NCBI RefSeq assembly: GCF_002095575.1
Contig: NZ_MLJJ01000029.1
Location: 1-50,382, forward strand
From: Pantoea septica
Lineage (GTDB): Bacteria; Pseudomonadota; Gammaproteobacteria; Enterobacterales; Enterobacteriaceae
DNA length: 50,382 bases
Direction of reading: 5' to 3'
Under the pieces are notes generated by a model. The model was not told where the DNA came from. It saw only the letters and a list, made by a program, of their open reading frames with translations, and searched no databases. This document shows, piece by piece, positions 9,862-18,795 of this stretch; the first letter of the stretch is position 1; every line of letters begins with the position of its first letter. The translations under genes were made by a program, and so were the position numbers.

Positions 9862-12402
9862 ATGAGCAAGCACAATGTCGTCGTTATCGGTAACGGCATG
9901 GTTGGGCATCGCTTTATTGAGGAGCTGATCGACAAAGCCGAACCCGGCCAGTTTGCATTAACCGTCTTCTGTGAAGAGCCCCGCGTCGCCTATGACCGCG
10001 TTCACCTTTCCGCCTACTTCTCTCACCATACCGCCGAAGAACTCTCTCTGGTTCGCGAAGGCTACTATGAAAAACATCAGGTCAATCTGCTGCTGGGCGA
10101 GCGCGCCATTACCATCAACCGCGAAGAGAAGCTGATCCACTCTAATACCGGCCGCGCGGTGCGTTACGACACGCTGATTTTCGCCACGGGCTCTTACCCC
10201 TGGATCCCGCCGATCAAAGGCGCGGAAGGCGCCGACTGCTTCGTCTATCGCACCATCGAAGATCTCAACGCCATTGAAGCCTGCGCGCGCCGCAGCAAAC
10301 GCGGCGCGGTAATCGGCGGCGGCCTGCTCGGCCTGGAAGCCGCTGGCGCGCTGAAAAACCTGGGCGTGGAAACCCACGTGATCGAGTTCGCGCCGGTGCT
10401 GATGGCGGAGCAGCTCGACGTCCAGGGCGGCGAGCAGCTGCGTCGTAAAATCGAAGAGATGGGCGTGCAGGTGCACACCAGCAAAAATACCCGTCAGATC
10501 GTGCACCACGCCGCAGGCGGCAAAACGCTGGAGTTCGCCGACGGCAGCGCGCTCGACGTGGACTTTATCGTCTTCTCCACCGGCATTCGTCCGCAGGACA
10601 AGCTGGCGAAGCAGTGCGGTCTGGCGCTCGGTCAGCGTGGCGGCATCGCCGTGGACGACCGCTGCCGCACCAGCGATCCGGCGATCTACGCCATCGGCGA
10701 GTGCGCCGCCTGGCAGGACCGCGTCTTCGGCCTGGTGGCGCCGGGCTATAAGATGGCGCAGGTGGCGAGCGACGCCCTAACCGGCCGCGACAGCGCCTTT
10801 CAGGGCGCCGACATGAGCGCCAAACTCAAGCTGCTCGGCGTGGACGTCGGCGGCATCGGCGACGCGCGCGGCCGTACGCCGGGCGCGCGCAGCTACGTCT
10901 GGCTCGATGAAAGCCGTTCGGTTTACAAACGCCTGATCGTCAGCGAAGATGGCAAAACCCTGCTCGGCGCGGTGCTGGTAGGCGATACCAGCGACTACGG
11001 CAATCTGCTGCAGCTGGTGCTCAACGCCATTCCGCTGCCTGAAAATCCAGAAGCGCTGATCCTGCCCGCCGGCAGCGGCGAAAAACCGGTAATGGGGGTC
11101 GATTCGCTGCCGGATAGCGCGCAGATCTGCTCCTGCTTCGACGTCAGTAAAGGCGACATCATCAAAGCGGTTCAGGGCGGCTGCCATACCGTCGCCGCGC
11201 TGAAGAGCGAAACCCGCGCCGGCACCGGCTGCGGCGGCTGCATTCCGCTGGTGACCCAGGTGCTCAACGCCGAGCTGAGCCGTCAGGGCATCGAGGTCAA
11301 CAATCATCTCTGCGCTCACTTCCCCTACTCGCGCCAGGAGCTCTATCACCTGATCCGCGTCGAGGAGATTAAAACCTTCGACGCGCTGCTGGCGAAATAC
11401 GGTACCGGCTACGGCTGCGAGGTCTGCAAACCCACGGTGGCGTCGCTGCTGGCGTCGTGCTGGAACGACTTTGTGCTGGCGCCGCAGCATACGCCGCTGC
11501 AGGACAGCAACGATCTCTTCCTCGGCAATATCCAGAAAGACGGCACCTACTCCGTAATCCCGCGCTCGCCCGGCGGCGAAATCACGCCGCAGGGTCTGAA
11601 GGTGATTGGCGAGGTCGCCGAACGCTACAATCTCTACACCAAAATCACCGGCTCCCAGCGCATCGGCCTGTTCGGCGCGCAGAAAGACGATCTGCCCGCT
11701 ATCTGGTCGCAGCTGATCGCCGCGGGCTTTGAAACCGGCCAGGCTTACGCCAAAGCGCTGCGCATGGCGAAAACCTGCGTCGGCAGCGCCTGGTGTCGCT
11801 ACGGCGTCGGCGACAGCCTCGGCTTCGGCATCGCGCTGGAGAATCGCTACAAAGGTATCCGCACGCCGCATAAAATGAAGTTCGGCGTCTCGGGCTGCAC
11901 GCGCGAATGCGCCGAGGCGCAGGGCAAAGACGTCGGCATTATCGCCACGGAAAAAGGCTGGAACCTCTATGTCTGCGGCAACGGCGGCATGAAGCCGCGC
12001 CACGCCGATCTGCTGGCGGCCGACCTCGATAGCGATACGCTGATCGCCTACCTTGACCGCTTTATGATGTTCTATATCCGCACCGCCGATCGGCTGCAGC
12101 GCACCTCGCTGTGGCTGGAGAGTCTGGAAGGCGGCATCGACTACCTGCGCAGCGTGATCGTCGACGACAAGCTGGGCATCAACAGCAAGCTGGAGGCGGA
12201 GCTGAGCGAGCTGCGCGCCCGCGTGCGCTGCGAGTGGAAAGAGACGGTGGACGATCCCGCGCAGCATGCGCGCTTCGCCCACTTTATCAACGCGCCGCTG
12301 CGCGATCCCAACGTGCAGATGGTGGCCGAACGCGGTCAGCATCGCCCCGCCCGGCCGGAAGAGCGCATCGCCGTAACCCTGATCGAGGAGAGCGAAGTAT
12401 GA
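9862..12402 (+). CDS. nirB: NirB, cytosolic NADH-dependent nitrite reductase large subunit
   Basis: Reduces nitrite to ammonium with NADH during anaerobic growth. The 846 residues (847 in E. coli) show domains in order. An FAD/NAD oxidoreductase domain comes first (GNGMVGHRF at the N-terminus, GGGLLGLEAAGAL near 152). A BFD-like [2Fe-2S] site follows, with CSCFDVSKGDII and GTGCGGCIPLV. Last is the sulfite/nitrite reductase domain, with the [4Fe-4S]/siroheme cysteines in CVGSAWC and GCTRECAEAQG. All cluster ligands are present. The stop overlaps the nirD start (ATGA). Siroheme is supplied by cysG downstream. Confidence 0.98.
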   Translation: MSKHNVVVIGNGMVGHRFIEELIDKAEPGQFALTVFCEEPRVAYDRVHLSAYFSHHTAEELSLVREGYYEKHQVNLLLGERAITINREEKLIHSNTGRAVRYDTLIFATGSYPWIPPIKGAEGADCFVYRTIEDLNAIEACARRSKRGAVIGGGLLGLEAAGALKNLGVETHVIEFAPVLMAEQLDVQGGEQLRRKIEEMGVQVHTSKNTRQIVHHAAGGKTLEFADGSALDVDFIVFSTGIRPQDKLAKQCGLALGQRGGIAVDDRCRTSDPAIYAIGECAAWQDRVFGLVAPGYKMAQVASDALTGRDSAFQGADMSAKLKLLGVDVGGIGDARGRTPGARSYVWLDESRSVYKRLIVSEDGKTLLGAVLVGDTSDYGNLLQLVLNAIPLPENPEALILPAGSGEKPVMGVDSLPDSAQICSCFDVSKGDIIKAVQGGCHTVAALKSETRAGTGCGGCIPLVTQVLNAELSRQGIEVNNHLCAHFPYSRQELYHLIRVEEIKTFDALLAKYGTGYGCEVCKPTVASLLASCWNDFVLAPQHTPLQDSNDLFLGNIQKDGTYSVIPRSPGGEITPQGLKVIGEVAERYNLYTKITGSQRIGLFGAQKDDLPAIWSQLIAAGFETGQAYAKALRMAKTCVGSAWCRYGVGDSLGFGIALENRYKGIRTPHKMKFGVSGCTRECAEAQGKDVGIIATEKGWNLYVCGNGGMKPRHADLLAADLDSDTLIAYLDRFMMFYIRTADRLQRTSLWLESLEGGIDYLRSVIVDDKLGINSKLEAELSELRARVRCEWKETVDDPAQHARFAHFINAPLRDPNVQMVAERGQHRPARPEERIAVTLIEESEV

Positions 12403-12725
12403 GCCAGTGGACGCCCGTCTGCGATTTGCAGCAAATCCTGCCCGCTACCGGCGTATGCGCGCTGGTGAATGACCAGCAGATCGCCATTTTTCGGCCGCGC
12501 GACGATAGCGAGCTATTTGCCATTAGCAATATCGATCCTTTCGCCCAGGCCAGCGTGCTGTCGCGCGGCATTATCGCCGAGCATGAAGGCTGCCTCTGGG
12601 TGGCCAGTCCGCTCAAGAAACAGCGTTTTCGCCTCAGCGACGGCTGCTGTATGGAGGATGCGTCGCGCTCTGTCGCCGCTTATCCCGTTCGCGTCAACGC
12701 GGGCAAGGTCGAGGTTTGCGCCTGA
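12399..12725 (+). CDS. nirD: NirD, nitrite reductase small subunit
   Basis: A 108-residue Rieske-like small subunit of the NADH nitrite reductase, the same length as in E. coli (MSQWTPVCDLQQILP...). As in other NirD proteins, the fold is Rieske-type but the usual CxH...CxxH cluster ligands are absent, so it acts structurally with NirB. It starts in an ATGA overlap with nirB. A nirC nitrite channel gene would normally follow, but here cysG is next after 86 bases. Confidence 0.95.
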   Translation: MSQWTPVCDLQQILPATGVCALVNDQQIAIFRPRDDSELFAISNIDPFAQASVLSRGIIAEHEGCLWVASPLKKQRFRLSDGCCMEDASRSVAAYPVRVNAGKVEVCA

Positions 12726-12753
12726 TATCCTCCTCGCCCTGATGCTATGCTAC

Positions 12754-12780
12754 GCCGCCGACGCCCCGCGCGTCGGCGGC
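12754..12780 (+). other. Strong hairpin between nirD and cysG, at the nirC position
   Basis: A perfect 10-bp GC-rich stem (GCCGCCGACG / CGTCGGCGGC) with a 7-nt loop occupies much of the 86-bp nirD-cysG gap. There is no U-tract, so it may act as a processing or stabilising element, or mark the site where nirC was lost. No remnant of nirC coding sequence is visible. Confidence 0.5.
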
Positions 12781-12811
12781 CTGCCCACTCTTCTCGCTTT
12801 CAGGATGCGCT

Positions 12812-14176
12812 ATGGACTACTTTCCCCTTTTTTGTCGCCTGCAGGGCAAGCGCTGTTTGCTGGTGGGCGGCGGCGACGTCGCCGAGCGCAAAGCGCGGCT
12901 GCTGCTGGCCGCCGGCGCCGATCTGCATGTCGGCGCGCCGCACTTTTCCCCTGCGTTTCAGCAGTGGGCTGACTGCGGCAGGCTGGCGCTGATTTCGGGC
13001 GCGTTCGACGACGCCTGGCTGGACGCGTGCTGGCTGGTGGTCGCCGCTACCGATGACGACGCGGTAAATCAGCAGGTGGCGCAGGCCGCCGAAGCGCGCC
13101 GCATCTTCTGTAATCTGGTGGACGCGCCGGAGCAGGCCAGCGCCATTATGCCGTCGATTATCGATCGTTCGCCGCTGATGGTGGCAGTCTCTTCCGGCGG
13201 CCGCGCGCCGGTGCTGGCCCGTTTGCTGCGTGAAAAAATCGAGGCGATGCTGCCGCAGCATCTTGGCCAGCTGGCATCGCTGGCGGGCACCTTGCGCGCG
13301 CGCGTTAAACAGCGTTTCGCCTCAATGGCGCAGCGACGCTTTTTCTGGGAGCGTTTTTTCACCAGCGACAGGCTGGCGCAGACGCTGGCCAACGGCGACG
13401 GCACGCGCGCCGCGCATCTGGTCGACGGGCTGTTCAGCGAGGCGTTGCCCGCTCAGGGCGAGGTGACGCTGGTAGGTGCCGGGCCGGGTGACGCCGGCCT
13501 GCTGACGCTGAAAGGGCTGCAGCAGATCCAGCAGGCGGACGTCATCGTCTATGACCGGCTGGTCTCCGAGGAGATCCTTAACCTGGTGCGCCGTGACGCG
13601 GAGCGCATTTTCGTCGGCAAGCGCGCCGGACACCACTGCGTGCCGCAGGAGCAGATTAATCAACTGCTGCTGGAGCAGGCGCAGCGCGGCAGGCGCGTCG
13701 TGCGGCTAAAAGGCGGCGATCCCTTTATTTTCGGCCGCGGCGGCGAGGAGCTGGAGGCGCTGGCAGAGCATCATATTCCGTTCAGCGTGGTGCCCGGCGT
13801 TACGGCGGCGTCGGGCTGCTCGGCCTATAGCGGCATTCCGCTGACGCATCGCGATCATGCCCAGAGCGTGCGGCTGGTGACCGGCCATCTGCAGCAGAAG
13901 AATACATTGGAGTGGGAGAAGCTGGCCGCCGAACAGCAAACGCTGGTGTTCTATATGGGGCTGTCGCAGGCGCCGCATATCCAACAGCAGTTGATGCGTC
14001 ACGGTATGCGCGGGGATATGCCGGTGGCGCTGATTGAGAACGGCACCAGCACGCAGCAGCGCGTGGTGACGGGCACGCTGGATCGGCTCAGCGAGCTGGC
14101 GCAGCAGGTAGAGAGCCCGTCGCTGATTATTATCGGCAGCGTGGTGTCGCTGCGCGAGCGGCTGCGCTGGTTTTAG
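12812..14176 (+). CDS. cysG: CysG, siroheme synthase
   Basis: A multifunctional enzyme that converts uroporphyrinogen III to siroheme for NirB and sulfite reductase. Its 454 residues (457 in E. coli) have two parts. An N-terminal precorrin-2 dehydrogenase/ferrochelatase domain carries the NAD motif [11 protein letters not shown] and the MVAVSSGG segment with the conserved Ser near 128. A C-terminal uroporphyrinogen methyltransferase domain follows, with [32 protein letters not shown] and [20 protein letters not shown]. It is probably co-transcribed with nirBD, although E. coli cysG also has constitutive promoters of its own. Confidence 0.98.
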   Translation: MDYFPLFCRLQGKRCLLVGGGDVAERKARLLLAAGADLHVGAPHFSPAFQQWADCGRLALISGAFDDAWLDACWLVVAATDDDAVNQQVAQAAEARRIFCNLVDAPEQASAIMPSIIDRSPLMVAVSSGGRAPVLARLLREKIEAMLPQHLGQLASLAGTLRARVKQRFASMAQRRFFWERFFTSDRLAQTLANGDGTRAAHLVDGLFSEALPAQGEVTLVGAGPGDAGLLTLKGLQQIQQADVIVYDRLVSEEILNLVRRDAERIFVGKRAGHHCVPQEQINQLLLEQAQRGRRVVRLKGGDPFIFGRGGEELEALAEHHIPFSVVPGVTAASGCSAYSGIPLTHRDHAQSVRLVTGHLQQKNTLEWEKLAAEQQTLVFYMGLSQAPHIQQQLMRHGMRGDMPVALIENGTSTQQRVVTGTLDRLSELAQQVESPSLIIIGSVVSLRERLRWF

Positions 14177-14233
14177 GCCGGCCGCGAAAACGAGCTTAAA
14201 AACGTCTGCGTTGACTGAAATAAGGCGCCAGCT

Positions 14234-14261
14234 CGTCCTGCGCCATTGCTGGCGCAGGACG
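14234..14261. terminator. Perfect 12-bp inverted repeat between convergent cysG and trpS
   Basis: CGTCCTGCGCCA / TGGCGCAGGACG pairs perfectly over 12 bp with a TTGC loop, roughly midway between the two stop codons. No U-run follows on either strand. It is probably a bidirectional terminator or transcript-end stabiliser. Confidence 0.6.
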
Positions 14262-14349
14262 ATTTGCTCTTCGACCTATCCCACCCGCTTGCCCGCTTTA
14301 CTGCGGCGTGAAAAGCGGGATAGCGTCCGCGTTTTACTTTTTAATCGGA

Positions 14350-15354
14350 TTATGGCGCGGCAACAAAGCCGATCGCTTCATAGACCTTCTTCAGCGTCTC
14401 CTGCGCGCGCTCACGCGCTTTCTGCGCGCCGTCGCGCATCACCTGCTCGAGGAAAGCTTCGTCGTTGCGGTAGCGGTTGTAGCGCTCCTGCAGCTCGCTG
14501 AGCATGCCGGATACCGCATCCGCCACCGCGCCTTTCAGGTGGCCATACATCTTGCCTTCGAATTCCGCTTCCAGCTCGGCGATGGTTTTGCCGGTAACGC
14601 CGGAAAGAATGTCCAGCAGGTTCGAGACGCCCGCTTTCTCTTTGACGTCGTAGCGCACTACCGGCGGCTCTTCGGAGTCGGTCACGGCGCGTTTGATCTT
14701 CTTCACCACCGACTTCGGATCTTCCAGCAGGCCGATAACGTTATTGCGGTTATCGTCCGATTTGGACATCTTGCGCGTCGGCTCCAGCAGCGACATTACG
14801 CGCGCGCCAGATTTCGGGATAAACGGCTCAGGCACGCGGAAAATATCGCCGTAGAGCGCGTTAAAGCGCTGCGCGATATCGCGGCTCAGCTCAAGGTGCT
14901 GCTTCTGATCTTCGCCTACCGGCACCTGATTGGTCTGGTAGAGCAGAATATCTGCCGCCATCAGCACCGGATAATCGAACAGGCCCGCGTTGATGTTCTC
15001 TTCATAGCGCGCCGACTTATCTTTGAACTGCGTCATGCGGCTCAGTTCGCCGAAGTAGGCATAACAGTTCAGCACCCAGCTCAGCTGCGCGTGTTCCGGC
15101 ACGTGCGACTGCACGAAGATGGTGCTCTTGCTGGGATCGATGCCGCAGGCGAGATAGAGCGCCAGCGTATCCAGCGTCGCCTTGCGCAGCGCCGCCGGAT
15201 CCTGACGAACGGTGATAGCGTGCAGATCGACGATGCAGTAAATGCAGTGGAAATCGTCCTGCATCTGCACCCACTGACGCAGCGCACCCATATAGTTGCC
15301 AATGGTAAGTTCGCCGGACGGCTGTGCGCCGCTGAAAACAATGGGTTTGCTCAT
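14350..15354 (-). CDS. trpS: TrpS, tryptophanyl-tRNA synthetase
   Basis: A class I aminoacyl-tRNA synthetase that charges tRNA-Trp; 334 residues, as in E. coli. The HIGH-type signature appears as [13 protein letters not shown] (TIGN) and the KMSKS loop as [12 protein letters not shown]. The start at 15354 ([14 protein letters not shown]) follows the conserved N-terminus. An in-frame ATG 16 codons upstream overlaps the end of gph and is rejected. It is the last gene of the aroK-to-trpS cluster, 13 bases after gph. Confidence 0.98.
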   Translation of the reverse strand: MSKPIVFSGAQPSGELTIGNYMGALRQWVQMQDDFHCIYCIVDLHAITVRQDPAALRKATLDTLALYLACGIDPSKSTIFVQSHVPEHAQLSWVLNCYAYFGELSRMTQFKDKSARYEENINAGLFDYPVLMAADILLYQTNQVPVGEDQKQHLELSRDIAQRFNALYGDIFRVPEPFIPKSGARVMSLLEPTRKMSKSDDNRNNVIGLLEDPKSVVKKIKRAVTDSEEPPVVRYDVKEKAGVSNLLDILSGVTGKTIAELEAEFEGKMYGHLKGAVADAVSGMLSELQERYNRYRNDEAFLEQVMRDGAQKARERAQETLKKVYEAIGFVAAP

Positions 15355-15367
15355 ACTTGTGTCCTGA

Positions 15368-16048
15368 TTAGTGCAGCCCGAGAAGGGGCAAAAGTTCATC
15401 AAAAGAGTCGAGGGTCAGGTCAGGCTTGCTGTCAGCGATCGGCTCGCCGTAGTTGTAGCCATAGGTCATGGCGACGTTCGGCACGCCAGCGGCCTGCGCC
15501 GCCTGAATATCGTTGCGTGAATCGCCGACGAACAGCAGCTGATTCGGCAGCACGCCGAAGCGGCCCAGCACCAGAAAAATCGCGGCCGGATGCGGTTTTT
15601 TTACGATAACGTCATCGCCGCCGATGATCAGCGTAAACGCCTCGGCAATGCCAAGGGAGTCCAGCAGCGGCGCGACGAACGGCGTCGGCTTATTGGTGAC
15701 GATCGCCAGCGGCAGCCCTGTGGCATGCAGCGCCAGCAGCGTCTCTTTTACCCGCGGAAAAAGCGTGCTGCCCGCGTCTACCGTCGCGGCGTAATGTTTG
15801 TCGAACAGGGCGCGCGCGTCGCGCTGTTCGTCGGGCTGCGGCTCCCGGCCCAGCGCCCAGGTCAGCGCGCGCGACATCATCACGTCCGCGCCGTTGCCGA
15901 TCCAGGTCGAGGCGCGCTCAACGCCCGCCGGCGGAAGCTGCAGATCCGCCAGCGCCAGGTCGATCGCCTGCGACAGACCGGGTGCGCTGTGCACCAGCGT
16001 TCCGTCGAGGTCGAACGCCAGCGCGCGAATATCAGTGAAATGAGCCAT
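15368..16048 (-). CDS. gph: Gph, phosphoglycolate phosphatase
   Basis: A HAD-superfamily phosphatase that removes 2-phosphoglycolate formed during repair of oxidative DNA damage. The 226 residues include motif I DLDGT (nucleophile and general-acid Asp), the VTNKPTPF motif II region, a motif III Lys near KKPHP, and [10 protein letters not shown] as motif IV. It is shorter than E. coli Gph (252), mainly in the cap insertion and the C-terminal tail. The usual GTLVDSAP reads GTLVHSAP here. That Asp is conserved but is not one of the catalytic aspartates. The start at 16048 has a GGAGAAGG site and overlaps rpe by 17 bases. Confidence 0.95.
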   Translation of the reverse strand: MAHFTDIRALAFDLDGTLVHSAPGLSQAIDLALADLQLPPAGVERASTWIGNGADVMMSRALTWALGREPQPDEQRDARALFDKHYAATVDAGSTLFPRVKETLLALHATGLPLAIVTNKPTPFVAPLLDSLGIAEAFTLIIGGDDVIVKKPHPAAIFLVLGRFGVLPNQLLFVGDSRNDIQAAQAAGVPNVAMTYGYNYGEPIADSKPDLTLDSFDELLPLLGLH

Positions 16049-16715
16049 TAACCTTCTCCAGTTCGTGACGCATTTCATCAATCACTTTCTTGTAGTCGGG
16101 ATGGCCGAAAATCGCCGAACCGGCGACGAACATATCGGCACCGGCGGCGGCGATCTGCGCGATATTGTCGATTTTGACGCCGCCATCCACTTCCAGGCGA
16201 ATGTTGTAGCCGCCCTGATCGATGCGCCTGCGCGCTTCGCGCAGCTTATCCAGCGTGCCGGGAATAAAGGACTGGCCGCCGAAGCCCGGATTGACCGACA
16301 TGATCAGGATCACGTCGAGCTTATCCATCACATAATCGAGATAGCTCAGCGGCGTCGCGGGGTTGAATACCAGGCCCGCTTTGCAGCCGTGCTCTTTGAT
16401 CAGCTGCAGCGTACGGTCGACGTGCTCGCTCGCTTCGGGATGAAAAGTGATATAGCTGGCGCCTGCTTTGGCGAAGTCCGGGATCAGCGCATCGACCGGC
16501 TTAACCATCAGATGCACGTCAATCGGCGCGGTAATGCCGTAGTCGCGCAGCGCTTTTAGCACCATCGGCCCCATTGTCAGGTTGGGAACGTAGTGATTGT
16601 CCATCACGTCGAAATGCACCACGTCGCCGCCGGCGGCTAACGCTTTTGCGGTATCTTCACCCAGGCGGGCAAAGTCCGCCGACAGGATTGAAGGGGCCAG
16701 CAAATATTGTTTCAT
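16032..16715 (-). CDS. rpe: Rpe, ribulose-phosphate 3-epimerase
   Basis: Interconverts ribulose 5-phosphate and xylulose 5-phosphate in the pentose phosphate pathway. The TIM-barrel protein has 227 residues (225 in E. coli). Signature stretches are [16 protein letters not shown] at the N-terminus, [14 protein letters not shown] with metal-binding His/Asp, [14 protein letters not shown], and [11 protein letters not shown] with the second catalytic Asp. A GGGAGAA ribosome site precedes the ATG. It lies between dam and gph as in E. coli. Confidence 0.98.
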   Translation of the reverse strand: MKQYLLAPSILSADFARLGEDTAKALAAGGDVVHFDVMDNHYVPNLTMGPMVLKALRDYGITAPIDVHLMVKPVDALIPDFAKAGASYITFHPEASEHVDRTLQLIKEHGCKAGLVFNPATPLSYLDYVMDKLDVILIMSVNPGFGGQSFIPGTLDKLREARRRIDQGGYNIRLEVDGGVKIDNIAQIAAAGADMFVAGSAIFGHPDYKKVIDEMRHELEKVNGSFH

Positions 16716-16781
16716 CCGATTCTCCCAATGTTGTGCGCCAGCCTTGCGGCTGACGTAATGCCTGGTCGCGGACGAAACAGA

Positions 16782-17594
16782 CTAGCAATAAAGTGCCAGC
16801 AGTTCGTCAACCTGTGTGCGACCCGTTATGCTTCGGCTGATAGAACGCCGCGCTTTCACCACATGTAATACTGCATCCTGATACCAGAGACGCGTCAGAG
16901 CGGTATCGTGATTAGAGATCAGAACCGGTATGCGGCTCTCGAGCGCCAGCCGCGACGCCAGCTCCGCCAGATGCTGCTGCTCGCGCATGCTAAAGCTGTT
17001 GGTGTGGTAGGCCGTAAAATTGGCCGTCGCCGACAGCGGCGCGTAGGGCGGATCGCAATAGACCACTGAACCCGCCTGCGCATTGGTCAGGGTAACATCG
17101 TACGATTCGCAGACAAAGGTCGCCTTTTGCGCGCGCTCGGCGAACCACAGGAGTTCCGCTTCGGGAAAGTAGGGTTTGCGATAGCGGCCGAAGGGCACGT
17201 TGAACTCGCCGCGCAGATTATAGCGGCACAAGCCGTTGTAGCCGTGGCGGTTAAGATAGAGAAACAGCAGCGCGCGCTCGTAGGCGTCGCGGCTGGCGTT
17301 AAAGGCGGTGCGGCGCTGGTAGTAGCACTCCGACGTATTGCCTTCCGGCGAGAAAAGTCGCCGCGCATCCTCGATAAATGCCGCGCTGCGGTGCTTAACG
17401 ATATTGTAGAGATTGATCAGGTCGCTGTTGATATCCGCCAGATGGTAGCGCTCATAGTCGGTGTTGAGAAACACCGAACCCGCGCCGACAAAAGGCTCAA
17501 TCAGGCAGTCGCCTTGCGGCAGATGGCGACGGATATCCTCCATCAGGGGATATTTGCCTCCTGCCCATTTCAGGAAAGCGCGATTTTTCTTCAT
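16782..17594 (-). CDS. dam: Dam, DNA adenine methyltransferase (GATC)
   Basis: An N6-adenine methyltransferase acting on GATC, used in mismatch-repair strand choice, replication timing and gene control. The 270 residues (278 in E. coli) contain the AdoMet motif FVGAGSVF and the catalytic DPPY (VVYCDPPYAPLSATANFTAYH). The N-terminus KKNRAFLKWAGGKYPL and the DNA-recognition NGLCRYNLRGEFNVPFGRY segment are conserved. I chose M at 17594 by homology. An ATG six codons upstream is possible, and neither has a strong ribosome site. The C-terminus is about 8 residues shorter than in E. coli. Confidence 0.97.
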   Translation of the reverse strand: MKKNRAFLKWAGGKYPLMEDIRRHLPQGDCLIEPFVGAGSVFLNTDYERYHLADINSDLINLYNIVKHRSAAFIEDARRLFSPEGNTSECYYQRRTAFNASRDAYERALLFLYLNRHGYNGLCRYNLRGEFNVPFGRYRKPYFPEAELLWFAERAQKATFVCESYDVTLTNAQAGSVVYCDPPYAPLSATANFTAYHTNSFSMREQQHLAELASRLALESRIPVLISNHDTALTRLWYQDAVLHVVKARRSISRSITGRTQVDELLALYC

Positions 17595-17660
17595 GCTGTC
17601 GTGGTTATACATCTTATTGTGGAGCTGTGGCGGACCGACAGCAGAACGGCGCTTATCAAC

Positions 17661-17681
17661 GGGGCCGGCTTAACCGGCCCC
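17661..17681 (-). other. Hairpin in the damX-dam gap
   Basis: GGGGCCGG / CCGGCCCC, an 8-bp GC stem with a 5-nt loop, lies just after the damX stop inside the operon. No U-run follows, so it is more likely to tune damX/dam expression or mRNA ends than to terminate fully. Confidence 0.45.
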
Positions 17682-17688
17682 ACATAGT

Positions 17689-18723
17689 TTACTGGCTGGC
17701 TTCTTTCTTAACCTGACTTACGGGCTTCACCCAGGGATTCTGCGCGCGAACTTCCGCAGGCAGCGAGGCGACGGCGCGCCGGGCATCCGCCGAGGTGGCG
17801 TAAGAGCCGCTCACCAGCACGTACCACGGCTGGCCGTTGCGGGTGGTTTTATAGACATGATAGCCGCTGAGATTCTGTTTTTTCGCCCAGGCGTTCAGGC
17901 TCTCGGCGCGCGAAGCGCCGCTCAGCTGCAGCGTGTAGTTGCCGCCGGGCACCGATTTCGCTGCCGCGCCGTTGCTGGCCGCGCTGCTGGCTGCCGTGCT
18001 GCCGCCTGCCGCGCCGTTAAGAGCAGGACGCGCCGGCGTGGTATGGGTGCGGCTTTCGCTGGCCGCCGGACGGCTGGCGGTCGAAGATTTATGTGCCGGT
18101 TCGCGTGACGCATGCGTCTGCGTAGCGGGACGCTGCGTGGTCGGACGCGTCGCCGCAGGCGCGCTAATGGTGCCGTTGCCGGCGCTACCGCTGACGGTTG
18201 CCGGCGCGGTCGGCAGCGAACTGCTGCCCAGTGCGGCGCTATCGACCTGCTGCTGATTGCTCAGCGCGCTATTGAGATCGCCTGGCAGGGTAACGCGCTG
18301 CTGGCTGGCTGGCGCTTCTACCGGCGCCGCCTGGGTCGGCGTAGAGGAGACCGGCGGCATAGAGACGTCGCGCGACGTCGTGCCGTCAGCCGGCGTGCTA
18401 TTCGCGGCCGCGCCTTCCGTCGGCGATGTCTGGCCGCCGCTCATCGGCGTCGAGCCGGAAAGATCGATGCTCTTTTCGCCGCCGCTGCCGGATGCCGGCG
18501 CGTTAGCCGCGTCTTTGCCTGCCGCCGGTTTGCTCTCGTCCGGGCCTTTCAGCGCCGATCCAATGCCGAGCACCAACAGCAGCAGCACCAGAATGCCGAT
18601 ACCCATCATCATATGCTGGCGCGAAACCGGCACTTTAGGGGCGGAAGCCGTCTTACGCGGGCGCGAGGGACGGCGGTCGCTGGCGTCAGGTTTTAACTCG
18701 TCTTCCGGTTTAAACTCATCCAT
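17689..18723 (-). CDS. damX: DamX, SPOR-domain cell-division protein
   Basis: An inner-membrane protein recruited to the division septum through a C-terminal SPOR domain that binds denuded peptidoglycan. The start MDEFKPEDELKPD matches E. coli. A single membrane segment MMMGIGILVLLLLVLGIGSAL lies near residues 38-58. A long Ala/Ser/Thr/Pro-rich periplasmic linker follows, then SPOR (YTLQLSGASRAESLNAWAKK... to the end). It has 344 residues against 428 in E. coli. Much of the loss is in the cytoplasmic acidic stretch, which is almost absent here, and the linker composition is low-complexity. Confidence 0.95.
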   Translation of the reverse strand: MDEFKPEDELKPDASDRRPSRPRKTASAPKVPVSRQHMMMGIGILVLLLLVLGIGSALKGPDESKPAAGKDAANAPASGSGGEKSIDLSGSTPMSGGQTSPTEGAAANSTPADGTTSRDVSMPPVSSTPTQAAPVEAPASQQRVTLPGDLNSALSNQQQVDSAALGSSSLPTAPATVSGSAGNGTISAPAATRPTTQRPATQTHASREPAHKSSTASRPAASESRTHTTPARPALNGAAGGSTAASSAASNGAAAKSVPGGNYTLQLSGASRAESLNAWAKKQNLSGYHVYKTTRNGQPWYVLVSGSYATSADARRAVASLPAEVRAQNPWVKPVSQVKKEASQ

Positions 18724-18795
18724 TTTGCCTCCTCCGTAAAGCGGCATTCGGCCATGCGCACCCCGCGCGCCGCGTCACCACTTAACTGCTTATGT

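Noticed and set aside
10777..12342. 521-codon open frame opposite nirB
   Set aside because: It is antisense to NirB, whose cluster motifs are complete. It has no independent support.
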